64,000 nt of DNA, from the NCBI GenBank assembly GCA_964019135.1, contig OZ025257.1, positions 29,247,260-29,311,259 on the forward strand. The letters are read 5' to 3'. Below the pieces are notes generated by a model. It worked only from the letters and a program-made list of their open reading frames with translations, was not told the origin of the DNA and did not search any database. How positions within the stretch are numbered: the first letter of the stretch is position 1; every line of letters starts with the position of its first letter. A program made the position numbers and the translations under genes. The DNA comes from Arenicola marina (lineage: Eukaryota > Annelida > Polychaeta > Arenicolidae). This document shows, one piece after another, positions 24,305-37,380 of the stretch.

Positions 24305-27300
24305 AGAGTCCCCGGGGACACACGCCGCCAGCCGGAAGAAGTCCCGGGGGACACACGCCGCCAGCCGGAAGAAGAGTCCCCGGGGACACACGCCGCCAGC
24401 CGGAAGAAGAATCCCCGGGGACACACACCGCCAGCCGGAAGAAGAGTCCCCGAGGACACACGCCGCCAGCCGGAAAAAGTCCCGGGGGACACACGCCGCC
24501 AGCCGGAAGAAGAGTCCCCGGGGACACACGCCGCCAGCCGGAAGAAGAGTCCCCGGGGACACACGCCGCCAGCCGGAAGAAGTCCCGGGGGACACACGCC
24601 GCCAGCCGGAAGAAGAGTCCCCGGGGACACACGCCGCCAGCCGGAAGAAGAGTCCCCGGGGACACACGCCGCCAGCCGGAAGAAGAATCCCCTGGGACAC
24701 ACGCCGCCAGCCGGAAGAAGAGTCCCCGAGGACACACACCGCCAGCCGGAAGAAGAGTCCCCGAGGACACACGCCGCCAGCCGGAAGAAGAGTCCCCGAG
24801 GACACACACCGCCAGCCGGAAGAAGAATCCCTGGGGACACACGCCGCCAGCCGGAAGAAGAGTCCCTGGGGACACACGCCACCAGCCGGAAGATGAGTCC
24901 CCGAGGACACACGCCGCCAGCCGGAAGAAGTCCCGGGGGACACACGCCGCCAGCCGGAAGAAGAGTCCCCGGGGACACACGCCGCCAGCCGGAAGAAGAA
25001 TCCCCGGGGACACACACCGCCAGCCGGAAGAAGAGTCCCCGAGGACACACGCCGCCAGCCGGAAAAAGTCCCGGGGGACACACGCCGCCAGCCGGAAGAA
25101 GAGTCCCCGGGGACACACGCCGCCAGCCGGAAGAAGAGTCCCCGGGGACACACGCCGCCAGCCGGAAGAGGAATCCCCGGAGACACACGCCGCCAGCCGG
25201 AAGAAGAGTCCCTGGGGACACACGCCGCCAGCCGGAAGAAGTCCCGGGGGACACACGCCGCCAGCCGGAAGAAGAATCCCCGGGGACACACGCCGCCAGC
25301 CGGAAAAAGAGTGCCCGGAGACACACGCCGTCAGCCGGAAGAAGAGTCCCCGGGGACACACGCCGCCAGCCGGCAGAAGAGTCCCCGGGGACACACGCCG
25401 CCAGCCGGAAGAAGAGTCCCCGGGGACACACGCCGCCAGCCGGAAGAAGAGTCCCCGAGGACACACGCCGCCAGCCAGAAGAAGAGTCCCCGAGGACACA
25501 CGCCACCAGCCGGAAGAAGAGTCCCCGGGGACACACGCCGCCAGCCAGAAGAAGAGTCCCTGGGGACACACGCCGCCAGCCGGAAGAAGAGTCCCCGAGG
25601 ACACACGCCGCCAGCCGGAAGAAGAGTCCCCGAGGACACACGCCGCCAGCCAGAAGAAGAGTCCCCGGGGACACACGCCACCAGCCGGAAGATGAGTCCC
25701 CGAGGACACACGCCGCCAGCCGGAAGAAGTCCCGGGGGACACACGCCGCCAGCCGGAAGAAGAGTCCCCGGGGACACACGCCGCCAGCCGGAAGAAGAAT
25801 CCCTGGGGACACACACCGCCAGCCGGAAGAAGAATCCCCGGGGACACACGCCGCCAGCCGGAAGAAGAGTCCCCGGGGACACACGCCGCCAGCCAGAAGA
25901 AGAGTCCCCGGGGACACACGCCACCAGCCGGAAGATGAGTCCCCGAGGACACACGCCGCCAGCCGGAAGAAGTCCCGGGGGACACACGCCGCCAGCCGGA
26001 AGAAGAGTCCCCGAGGACACACGCCGCCAGCCGGAAAAAGTCCCGGGGGACACACGCCGCCAGCCGGAAGAAGGGTCGCCGAGGACACACGCCGCCAGCC
26101 GGAAGAAGAGTCCCCGGGGACACACGCCGTCAGCCGGAAGAAGAGTTCCCGGGGACACACGCCGCCAGCCGGAAGAAGGGTCGCCGAGGACACACGCCGC
26201 CAGCCGGAAGAAGAGTTCCCGGGGACACACGCCGCCAGCCGGAAGAAGAGTCCCCGGGGACACACGCCGCCAGCCAGAAGAAGAGTCCCCGGGGACACAC
26301 GCCGCCAGCCAGAAGAAGAGTCCCCGGGGACACACGCCGTCAGCCGGAAGAAGAGTTCCCGGGGACACACGCCGCCAGCCGCATGAAGAGTTCCCGGGGA
26401 CACACGCCGCCAGCCGGAAGAAGAGTCCCCGGGGACACACGCCGCCAGCCAGAAGAAGAGTCCCCGGGGACACACGCCGCCAGCCAGAAGAAGAGTCCCC
26501 GGGGACACACGCCGTCAGCCGGAAGAAGAGTCCCCGGGGACACACGCCGCCAGCCAGAAGAAGAGTCCCCGGGGACACACGCCGCCAGCCAGAAGAAGAG
26601 TCCCCGGGGACACACGCCGTCAGCCGGAAGAAGAGTCCCCAGGGACACACGCCGCCAGCCGGAAGAAGAGTCCCCGGGGACACACGCCGCCAGCCAGAAG
26701 AAGAGTCCCCGGGGACACACGCCGCCAGCCAGAAGAAGAGTCCCCGGGGACACACGCCGTCAGCCGGAAGAAGAGTTCCCGGGGACACACGCCGCCAGCC
26801 GCATGAAGAGTTCCCGGGGACACACGCCGCCAGCCGCAAGAAGAGTCCCCGGGGACACACGCCGCCACCCCGAAGAAGAGTCCCCGGGGACACACGCCGC
26901 CAGCCGTAAGAAGAGTCCCCGGAGACACACACCGCCAGCCGGAAGAAGAGTCCCCGGGGACACACGCCGCCAGCCAGAAGAAGAGTCCCCGGGGACACAC
27001 GCCGCCAGCCAGAAGAAGAGTCCCCGGGGACACACGCCGCCAGCCAGAAGAAGAGTCCCCGGGGACACACGCCGCCACCCCGAAGAAGAGTCCCCGGGGA
27101 CACACGCCGCCAGCCGTAAGAAGAGTCCCCGGAGACACACACCGCCAGCCGGAAGAAGAGTCCCCGGGGACACACGCCGCCAGCCGCAAGAAGAGTCCCC
27201 GGGGACACACGCCACCAGCCGGAAGAAGAGTCCCCAGGGACACACGCCGCCAGCCAGAAGAAGAGTCCCCGGGGACACACGCCGCCAGCCGGAAGAAAAG

Positions 27301-30300
27301 TTTCCTGAGACACACGCCGCAAGCCGGAAGAAGAGTCCCCAGGGACACACGCCGCCAGCCAGAAGAAGAGTCCCCGGGGACACACGCCGCCAGCCGGAAG
27401 AAGAGTCCCCGGGGACACACGCCACCAGCCGGAAGAAGAGTCCCCGGGGACACACGCCGCCAGCCGGAAGAAGAGACCCCGGGGACACACACCGCCAGCC
27501 AGAAGAACAGTCCCCGGGGACACACGCCGCGAGCCAGAAGAAGAGTCCCCCGGGACACACGCCGCCAGCCAGAAAAAGAGTCCCCGAGGACACACCGCCA
27601 GCCGGAAGAAGAGTCCCCGGGGACACACGCCATCAGCCGGAAGAAGAGTCCCCGGGGACACACACCGCCAGCCAGAAGAACAGTCCCCGGGGACACACGC
27701 CGCCAGCCAGAAGAACAGTCCCCGGGGACACACGCCGCCAGCCAGAAGAAGAGTCCCCGGGGACACACGCCGCCAGCCAGAAAAAGAGTCCCCGGGGACA
27801 CACGCCGCCAGCCAGAAGAAGAGTCCCCGAGGACACAAGCCACCAGCCAGAAGAAGAGTCCCCGGGGACACACGCCGCCAGCCAGAAGAACAGTCCCCGG
27901 GGACACACGCCGCCAGCCAGAAGAACAGTCCCCGGGGACACACGCCGCCAGCCAGAAGAAGAGTCCCAGGGGACACACGCCACCAGCCAGAAGAAGAGTC
28001 CCCGGGGACACACGCCGTCAGCCGGAAGAAGAGTCCCCGGGGACACACTCCGCCAGCCGCAAGAAGAGTCCCCGGAGACACACGCCGTCAGCCGGAAGAA
28101 GAGTCCCCGGGGACACACGCCGCCAGCCGGAAGAAGAGTCCCCGGGGACACACGCCGCCAGCCGGAAGAAGAGTCCCCGGGGACACACGCCGCCAGCCGG
28201 AAGAGGAGTCCCCGGGGACACACGCCGTCAGCCGGAAGAAGAGTCCCCGGGGACACACGCCGCCAGCCGGAAGAAGAGTCCCCGGGGACACACGCCGCCA
28301 GCCGGAAGAAGAGTCCCCGGGGACACACGCCGCCAGCCGCAAGAAGAGTCCCCGGGGACACACGCCGTCAGCCGGAAGAAGAGTCCCCGGGGACACACGC
28401 CGCCAGCCAGAAGAAGAGTCTCCGGGGACACACGCCGCCAGCCAGAAGAAGAGTCCCCGGGGACACACGCCGCCAGCCGGAAGAAGAGTCCCCAGGGACA
28501 CACGCCACCAGCCGGAAGAAGAGTCCCCGCGGACACACGCCACCAGCCGCAAGAAGAGTCCCCGGGGACACACGCCGCCAGCCGGAAGAAGAGTCCCCGG
28601 GGACACACGCCGTCAGCCGGAAGAAGAGTCCCCGGGGACACACGCCGCCAGCCAGAAGAAGAGTCCCCGGGGACACACGCCGCCAGCCGGAAGAAGAGTC
28701 CCCGGGGACACACGCCGTCAGCCGGAAGAAGAGTCCCCGGGGACACACGCCGCCAGCCAGAAGAAGAGTCTCCGGGGACACACGCCGCCAGCCAGAAGAA
28801 CAGTCCCTGGGGACACACGCCGTCAGCCGGAAGAAGAGTCCCCGGGGACACACGCCGCCAGCCAGAAGAAGAGTCTCCGGGGACACACGCCGCCAGCCAG
28901 AAGAACAGTCCCCGGGGACACACGCCGCCAGCCGGAAGAAGAGTCCCCGGGGACACACGCCGCCAGCCGGAAGAAGAGTCCCCGGGGACACACGCCGCCA
29001 GCCGCAAGAACAGTCCCCGGGGACACACGCCGCCAGCCGGAAGAAGAGTCCCCGGAGACACACGCCGCCAGCCAGAAGAAGAGTCCCCGGGGACACACGC
29101 CACCAGCCGCAAGAAGAGTCCCCGGGGACACACGCCACCAGCCGGAAGAAGAGTCCCCGCGGACACACGCCACCAGCCGCAAGAAGAGTCCCCGGGGACA
29201 CACGCCGCCAGCCGGAAGAAGAGTCCCCGGGGACACACGCCACCAGCCGCAAGAAGAGTCCCCGGGGACACACGCCGCCAGCCGGAAGAAGAGTCCCCGG
29301 GGACACACGCCGCCAGCCGCAAGAAGAGTCCCCGGGGACACACGCCGCCAGCCGCAAGAAGAGTCCCCGGGGACACACGCCACCAGCCGGAGGAAGAGTC
29401 CCCGGGGACACACGCCACCAGCCGCAAGAAGAGTCCCCGGGGACACACGCCGCCAGCCGGAAGAAGAGTCCCCGGGGACACACGCCGTCAGCCGGAAGAA
29501 GAGTCCCCGGGGACACACGCCGCCAGCCAGAAGAAGAGTCTCCGGGGACACACGCCGCCAGCCGGAAGAAGAGTCCCCGGGGACACACGCCGCCAGCCAG
29601 AAGAAGAGTCTCCGGGGACACACACCGCCAGCCAGAAGAACAGTCCCCGGGGACACACGCCGCCAGCCGGAAGAAGAGTCCCCGGGGACACACGCCGCCA
29701 GCCGGAAGAAGAGTCCCCGGGGACACACGCCGCCAGCCGGAAGAAGAGTCCCCGCGGACACACGCCACCAGCCGCAAGAAGAGTCCCCGGAGACACACGC
29801 CGCCAGCCAGAAGAAGAGTCCCCGGGGACACACGCCGCCAGCCGGAAGAAGAGTCCCCGGGGACACACGCCACCAGCCAGAAGAAGAGTCCCCGGGGACA
29901 CACGCCGCCAGCCAGAAGAAGAGTCCCCGGGGACACACGCCGCCAGCCGCAAGAAGAGTCCCCAGAGACACACGCCACCAGCCGGAAGAGGCGTCCCCGG
30001 GGACACACGCCGCCAGCCGGAAGAAGAGTCCCCGGGGACACACGCCGCCAGCCGGAAGAAGAGTCCCCGGGGACACACGCCACCAGCCGCAAGAAGAGTC
30101 CCCGGAGACACACGCCGCCAGCCAGAAGAAGAGTCCCCGGGGACACACGCCGCCAGCCGGAAGAAGAGTCCCCGGGGACACACGCCACCAGCCAGAAGAA
30201 GAGTCCCCGGGGACACACGCCGCCAGCCAGAAGAAGAGTCCCCGGGGACACACGCCGCCAGCCGCAAGAAGAGTCCCCAGAGACACACGCCACCAGCCGG

Positions 30301-30830
30301 AAGAGGAGTCCCCGGGGACACACGCCGCCAGCCGGAAGAAGAGTCCCCGGGGACACACGCCACCAGCCGCAAGAAGAGTCCCCGGGGACACACGCCGTCA
30401 GCCGCAAGAAGAGTCCCCGGGGACACACGCCGCCAGCCGGAAGAAGAGTCCCCGGGGACACACGCCACCAGCCGGAAGAAGAGTCTCCGGGGACACACGC
30501 CGCCAGCCAGAAGAACAGTCCCCGGGGACACACGCCGCCAGCCGGAAGAAGAGTCCCCGGGGACACACGCCGCCAGCCGGAAGAAGAGTCCCCGGGGACA
30601 CACGCCGCAAGCCGGAAGAAGAGTCCCCGGAGACACACGCCGCCAGCCAGAAGAATAGTCCCCGGGGACACACGCCGCCAGCCGCAAGAACAGTCCCCGG
30701 GGACACACGCCGCCAGCCGGAAGAAGAGTCCCCGGAGACACACGCCGCCAGCCAGAAGAAGAGTTCCCGGGGACACACGCCGCCAGCCGCAAGAAGAGTC
30801 CCCGGGGACACACGCCGCCAGCCGCAAGAA
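24305..30830. repeat. Large internal duplication, copy B (about 6.5 kb)
   Basis: Second, head-to-tail copy of the block at about 17,430-24,025, lacking the two extra units. Differences I could see include single-base changes in the TCCCCGGGGA core of a few units (for example near 27,548 and 27,965). High identity of such a long segment means recent duplication or an assembly error. Confidence 0.87.
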
Positions 30831-33215
30831 CAGTCCCCGGGGACACACGCCGCCAGCCGGAAGAAGAGTCCCCGGAGACACACGCCGCCAGCCAGAAGAA
30901 GAGTCCCCGGGGACACACGCCACCAGCCGCAAGAAGAGTCCCCGGGGACACACGCCACCAGCCGGAAGAAGAGTCCCCGGGGACACACGCCGCCAGCCGG
31001 AAGAAGAGTCCCCGGGGACACACGCCGCCAGCCGGAAGAAGAGTCCCCGGGGACACACGCCGCCAGCCGCAAGAACAGTCCCCGGGGACACACGCCGCCA
31101 GCCGGAAGAAGAGTCCCCGGAGACACACGCCGCCAGCCAGAAGAATAGTCCCCGGGGACACACGCCGCCAGCCGCAAGAACAGTCCTCGGGGACACACGC
31201 CGCCAGCCGGAAGAAGAGTCCCCGGAGACACACGCCGCCAGCCAGAAGAAGAGTTCCCGGGGACACACGCCGCCAGCCGCAAGAAGAGTCCCCGGGGACA
31301 CACGCCGCCAGCCGCAAGAACAGTCCCCGGGGACACACGCCGCCAGCCGGAAGAAGAGTCCCCGGAGACACACGCCGCCAGCCAGAAGAAGAGTCCCCGG
31401 ACACACACGCCGCCAGCCGGAAGAAGAGTCCCCGGGGACACACGCCGCCAGCCGCAAGAAGAGTCCCCGGGGACACACGCCGCCAGCCGGAAGAAGAGTC
31501 CCCGGGGACACACGCCGCCAGCCAGAAGAACAGTCCCCGGGGACACACGCCGCCAGCCGCAAGAAGAGTCCCCGGGGACACACGCCACCAGCCGGAAGAA
31601 GAGTCCCCGGGGACACACGCCGTCAGCCGGAAGAAGAGTCCCCGGGGACACACGCCGCCAGCCGGAAGAAGAGTCCCCGGGGACACACGCCACCAGCCGG
31701 AAGAAGAGTCCCCGGGGACACACGCCGTCAGTCGGAAGAAGAGTCCCCGGGGACACACGCCGCCAGCCAGAAGAACAGTCCCCGGGGACACACGCCACCA
31801 GCCGCAAGAAGAGTCCCCGGGGACACACGCCACCAGCCGGAAGAAGAGTCCCCGGGGACACACGCCGCCAGCCAGAAGAACAGTCCCCGGGGACACACGC
31901 CGCCAGCCGCAAGAAGAGTCCCCGGGGACACACGCCACCAGCCGGAAGAAGAGTCCCCGGGGACACACGCCGCCAGCCAGAAGAACAGTCCCCGGGGACA
32001 CACGCCACCAGCCGCAAGAAGAGTCCCCGGGGACACACGCCACCAGCCGGAAGAAGAGTCCCCGGGGACACACGCCGCCAGCCAGAAGAACAGTCCCCGG
32101 GGACACACGCCGCCAGCCGGAAGAGGAGTCCCCGGGGACACACGCCGCCAGCCGCAAGAAGAGTCCCCGGGGACACACGCCACCAGCCGCAAGAAGAGTC
32201 CCCGGGGACACACGCCGCCAGCCAGAAGAACAGTCCCCGGGGACACACGCCGCCAGCCGGAAGAGGAGTCCCCGGGGACACACGCCGCCAGCCGCAAGAA
32301 GAGTCCCCGGGGACACACGCCACCAGCCGCAAGAAGAGTCCCCGGGGACACACGCCGCCAGCCGGAAGAAGAGTCCCCGGGGACACACGCCGTCAGCCGG
32401 AAGAAGAGTCCCCGGGGACACACGCCACCAGCCGGAAGAAGAGTCCCCGGGGACACACGCCACCAGCCGCAAGAAGAGTCCCCGGGGACACACGCCACCA
32501 GCCGCAAGAAGAGTCCCCGGGGACACACGCCGCCAGCCGGAAGAAGAGTCCCCGGGGACACACGCCGCCAGCCAAAAGAACAGTCCCCGGGGACACACGC
32601 CGCCAGCCGCAAGAACAGTCCCCGGGGACACACGCCACCAGCCGCAAGAAGAGTCCCCGGGGACACACGCCGTCAGCCGGAAGAAGAGTCCCCGGGGACA
32701 CACGCCACCAGCCGGAAGAAGAGTCCCCTGGGACACACGCCGCCAGCCAGAAGAACAGTCCCCGGGGACACACGCCACCAGCCGCAAGAAGAGTCCCCGG
32801 AGACACACGCCGCCAGCCGGAAGAAGAGTCCCCGGGGACACACGCCACCAGCCGGAAGAAGAGTCCCCGGGGACACACGCCGCCAGCCAGAAGAACAGTC
32901 CCCGGGGACACACGCCGCCAGCCGCAAGAACAGTCCCCGGGGACACACGCCGCCAGCCGGAAGAAGAGTCCCCGGAGACACACGCCGCCAGCCAGAAGAA
33001 GAGTCCCCCGGGACACACGCCACCAGCCGCAAGAAGAGTCCCCGGGGACACACGCCGCCAGCCGGAAGAAGAGTCCCCGGGGACACACGCCGCCAGCCAG
33101 AAGAAGAGTCTCCGGGGACACACGCCGCCAGCCAGAAGAACAGTCCCCGGGGACACACGCCGCCAGCCGGAAGAAGAGTCCCCGGGGACACACGCCGCCA
33201 GCCGGAAGAAGAGTC
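29100..33215. repeat. 4,165-bp internal duplication, copy 1
   Basis: A variant-unit order running from about 29,100 to 33,215 recurs 4,165 bp downstream, exactly 119 units of 35 bp. Landmarks include the rare CAGTCGGAAG unit (31,731, base-changed in the second copy) and the TCCCCCGGGA unit at 33,003. Its left part overlaps the right end of the 6.5-kb copy B. Confidence 0.85.
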
Positions 33216-33264
33216 CCCGGAGACACACGCCGCCAGCCAGAAGAACAGTCCCCGGGGACACACG

Positions 33265-36200
33265 CCACCAGCCGCAAGAAGAGTCCCCGGGGACACACGC
33301 CACCAGCCGGAAGAAGAGTCCCCGCGGACACACGCCACCAGCCGCAAGAAGAGTCCCCGGGGACACACGCCGCCAGCCGGAAGAAGAGTCCCCGGGGACA
33401 CACGCCACCAGCCGCAAGAAGAGTCCCCGGGGACACACGCCGCCAGCCGGAAGAAGAGTCCCCGGGGACACACGCCGCCAGCCGCAAGAAGAGTCCCCGG
33501 GGACACACGCCGCCAGCCGCAAGAAGAGTCCCCGGGGACACACGCCACCAGCCGGAAGAAGAGTCCCCGGGGACACACGCCACCAGCCGCAAGAAGAGTC
33601 CCCGGGGACACACGCCGCCAGCCGGAAGAAGAGTCCCCGGGGACACACGCCGTCAGCCGGAAGAAGAGTCCCCGGGGACACACGCCGCCAGCCAGAAGAA
33701 GAGTCTCCGGGGACACACGCCGCCAGCCGGAAGAAGAGTCCCCGGGGACACACGCCGCCAGCCAGAAGAAGAGTCTCCGGGGACACACGCCGCCAGCCAG
33801 AAGAACAGTCCCCGGGGACACACGCCGCCAGCCGGAAGAAGAGTCCCCGGGGACACACGCCGCCAGCCGGAAGAAGAGTCCCCGGGGACACACGCCGCCA
33901 GCCGGAAGAAGAGTCCCCGGGGACACACGCCACCAGCCGCAAGAAGAGTCCCCGGAGACACACGCCGCCAGCCAGAAGAAGAGTCCCCGGGGACACACGC
34001 CGCCAGCCGGAAGAAGAGTCCCCGGGGACACACGCCACCAGCCAGAAGAAGAGTCCCCGGGGACACACGCCGCCAGCCAGAAGAAGAGTCCCCGGGGACA
34101 CACGCCGCCAGCCGCAAGAAGAGTCCCCAGAGACACACGCCACCAGCCGGAAGAGGAGTCCCCGGGGACACACGCCGCCAGCCGGAAGAAGAGTCCCCGG
34201 GGACACACGCCGCCAGCCGGAAGAAGAGTCCCCGGGGACACACGCCACCAGCCGCAAGAAGAGTCCCCGGAGACACACGCCGCCAGCCAGAAGAAGAGTC
34301 CCCGGGGACACACGCCGCCAGCCGGAAGAAGAGTCCCCGGGGACACACGCCACCAGCCAGAAGAAGAGTCCCCGGGGACACACGCCGCCAGCCAGAAGAA
34401 GAGTCCCCGGGGACACACGCCGCCAGCCGCAAGAAGAGTCCCCAGAGACACACGCCACCAGCCGGAAGAGGAGTCCCCGGGGACACACGCCGCCAGCCGG
34501 AAGAAGAGTCCCCGGGGACACACGCCACCAGCCGCAAGAAGAGTCCCCGGGGACACACGCCGTCAGCCGCAAGAAGAGTCCCCGGGGACACACGCCGCCA
34601 GCCGGAAGAAGAGTCCCCGGGGACACACGCCACCAGCCGGAAGAAGAGTCTCCGGGGACACACGCCGCCAGCCAGAAGAACAGTCCCCGGGGACACACGC
34701 CGCCAGCCGGAAGAAGAGTCCCCGGGGACACACGCCGCCAGCCGGAAGAAGAGTCCCCGGGGACACACGCCGCCAGCCGGAAGAAGAGTCCCCGGAGACA
34801 CACGCCGCCAGCCAGAAGAATAGTCCCCGGGGACACACGCCGCCAGCCGCAAGAACAGTCCCCGGGGACACACGCCGCCAGCCGGAAGAAGAGTCCCCGG
34901 AGACACACGCCGCCAGCCAGAAGAAGAGTTCCCGGGGACACACGCCGCCAGCCGCAAGAAGAGTCCCCGGGGACACACGCCGCCAGCCGCAAGAACAGTC
35001 CCCGGGGACACACGCCGCCAGCCGGAAGAAGAGTCCCCGGAGACACACGCCGCCAGCCAGAAGAAGAGTCCCCGGGGACACACGCCACCAGCCGCAAGAA
35101 GAGTCCCCGGGGACACACGCCACCAGCCGGAAGAAGAGTCCCCGGGGACACACGCCGCCAGCCGGAAGAAGAGTCCCCGGGGACACACGCCGCCAGCCGG
35201 AAGAAGAGTCCCCGGGGACACACGCCGCCAGCCGCAAGAACAGTCCCCGGGGACACACGCCGCCAGCCGGAAGAAGAGTCCCCGGAGACACACGCCGCCA
35301 GCCAGAAGAATAGTCCCCGGGGACACACGCCGCCAGCCGCAAGAACAGTCCTCGGGGACACACGCCGCCAGCCGGAAGAAGAGTCCCCGGAGACACACGC
35401 CGCCAGCCAGAAGAAGAGTTCCCGGGGACACACGCCGCCAGCCGCAAGAAGAGTCCCCGGGGACACACGCCGCCAGCCGCAAGAACAGTCCCCGGGGACA
35501 CACGCCGCCAGCCGGAAGAAGAGTCCCCGGAGACACACGCCGCCAGCCAGAAGAAGAGTCCCCGGACACACACGCCGCCAGCCGGAAGAAGAGTCCCCGG
35601 GGACACACGCCGCCAGCCGCAAGAAGAGTCCCCGGGGACACACGCCGCCAGCCGGAAGAAGAGTCCCCGGGGACACACGCCGCCAGCCAGAAGAACAGTC
35701 CCCGGGGACACACGCCGCCAGCCGCAAGAAGAGTCCCCGGGGACACACGTCACCAGCCGGAAGAAGAGTCCCCGGGGACACACGCCGTCAGCCGGAAGAA
35801 GAGTCCCCGGGGACACACGCCGCCAGCCGGAAGAAGAGTCCCCGGGGACACACGCCACCAGCCGGAAGAAGAGTCCCCGGGGACACACGCCGTCAGCCGG
35901 AAGAAGAGTCCCCGGGGACACACGCCGCCAGCCAGAAGAACAGTCCCCGGGGACACACGCCACCAGCCGCAAGAAGAGTCCCCGGGGACACACGCCACCA
36001 GCCGGAAGAAGAGTCCCCGGGGACACACGCCGCCAGCCAGAAGAACAGTCCCCGGGGACACACGCCGCCAGCCGCAAGAAGAGTCCCCGGGGACACACGC
36101 CACCAGCCGGAAGAAGAGTCCCCGGGGACACACGCCGCCAGCCAGAAGAACAGTCCCCGGGGACACACGCCACCAGCCGCAAGAAGAGTCCCCGGGGACA

Positions 36201-37380
36201 CACGCCACCAGCCGGAAGAAGAGTCCCCGGGGACACACGCCGCCAGCCAGAAGAACAGTCCCCGGGGACACACGCCGCCAGCCGGAAGAGGAGTCCCCGG
36301 GGACACACGCCGCCAGCCGCAAGAAGAGTCCCCGGGGACACACGCCACCAGCCGCAAGAAGAGTCCCCGGGGACACACGCCGCCAGCCAGAAGAACAGTC
36401 CCCGGGGACACACGCCGCCAGCCGGAAGAGGAGTCCCCGGGGACACACGCCGCCAGCCGCAAGAAGAGTCCCCGGGGACACACGCCACCAGCCGCAAGAA
36501 GAGTCCCCGGGGACACACGCCGCCAGCCGGAAGAAGAGTCCCCGGGGACACACGCCGTCAGCCGGAAGAAGAGTCCCCGGGGACACACGCCACCAGCCGG
36601 AAGAAGAGTCCCCGGGGACACACGCCACCAGCCGCAAGAAGAGTCCCCGGGGACACACGCCACCAGCCGCAAGAAGAGTCCCCGGGGACACACGCCGCCA
36701 GCCGGAAGAAGAGTCCCCGGGGACACACGCCGCCAGCCAAAAGAACAGTCCCCGGGGACACACGCCGCCAGCCGCAAGAACAGTCCCCGGGGACACACGC
36801 CACCAGCCGCAAGAAGAGTCCCCGGGGACACACGCCGTCAGCCGGAAGAAGAGTCCCCGGGGACACACGCCACCAGCCGGAAGAAGAGTCCCCGGGGACA
36901 CACGCCGCCAGCCAGAAGAACAGTCCCCGGGGACACACGCCACCAGCCGCAAGAAGAGTCCCCGGAGACACACGCCGCCAGCCGGAAGAAGAGTCCCCGG
37001 GGACACACGCCACCAGCCGGAAGAAGAGTCCCCGGGGACACACGCCGCCAGCCAGAAGAACAGTCCCCGGGGACACACGCCGCCAGCCGCAAGAACAGTC
37101 CCCGGGGACACACGCCGCCAGCCGGAAGAAGAGTCCCCGGAGACACACGCCGCCAGCCAGAAGAAGAGTCCCCCGGGACACACGCCACCAGCCGCAAGAA
37201 GAGTCCCCGGGGACACACGCCGCCAGCCGGAAGAAGAGTCCCCGGGGACACACGCCGCCAGCCAGAAGAAGAGTCTCCGGGGACACACGCCGCCAGCCAG
37301 AAGAACAGTCCCCGGGGACACACGCCGCCAGCCGGAAGAAGAGTCCCCGGGGACACACGCCGCCAGCCGGAAGAAGAGTC
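33265..37380. repeat. 4,165-bp internal duplication, copy 2
   Basis: Head-to-tail partner of about 29,100-33,215. Matching fades at about 37,383, where the first copy has a CCGGAGACA unit and this one CCGGGGACA. It has its own private changes, such as CACGTCACC at about 35,748. Confidence 0.85.

Noticed and set aside
26383..35313. A 2,976-codon plus-strand open frame, and frames of up to 2,097 codons on the minus strand over the same DNA
   Set aside because: The 35-bp unit has no stop on either strand in any register, so all six frames are open. The translations are pure unit repeats with no domain, signal peptide or start context.
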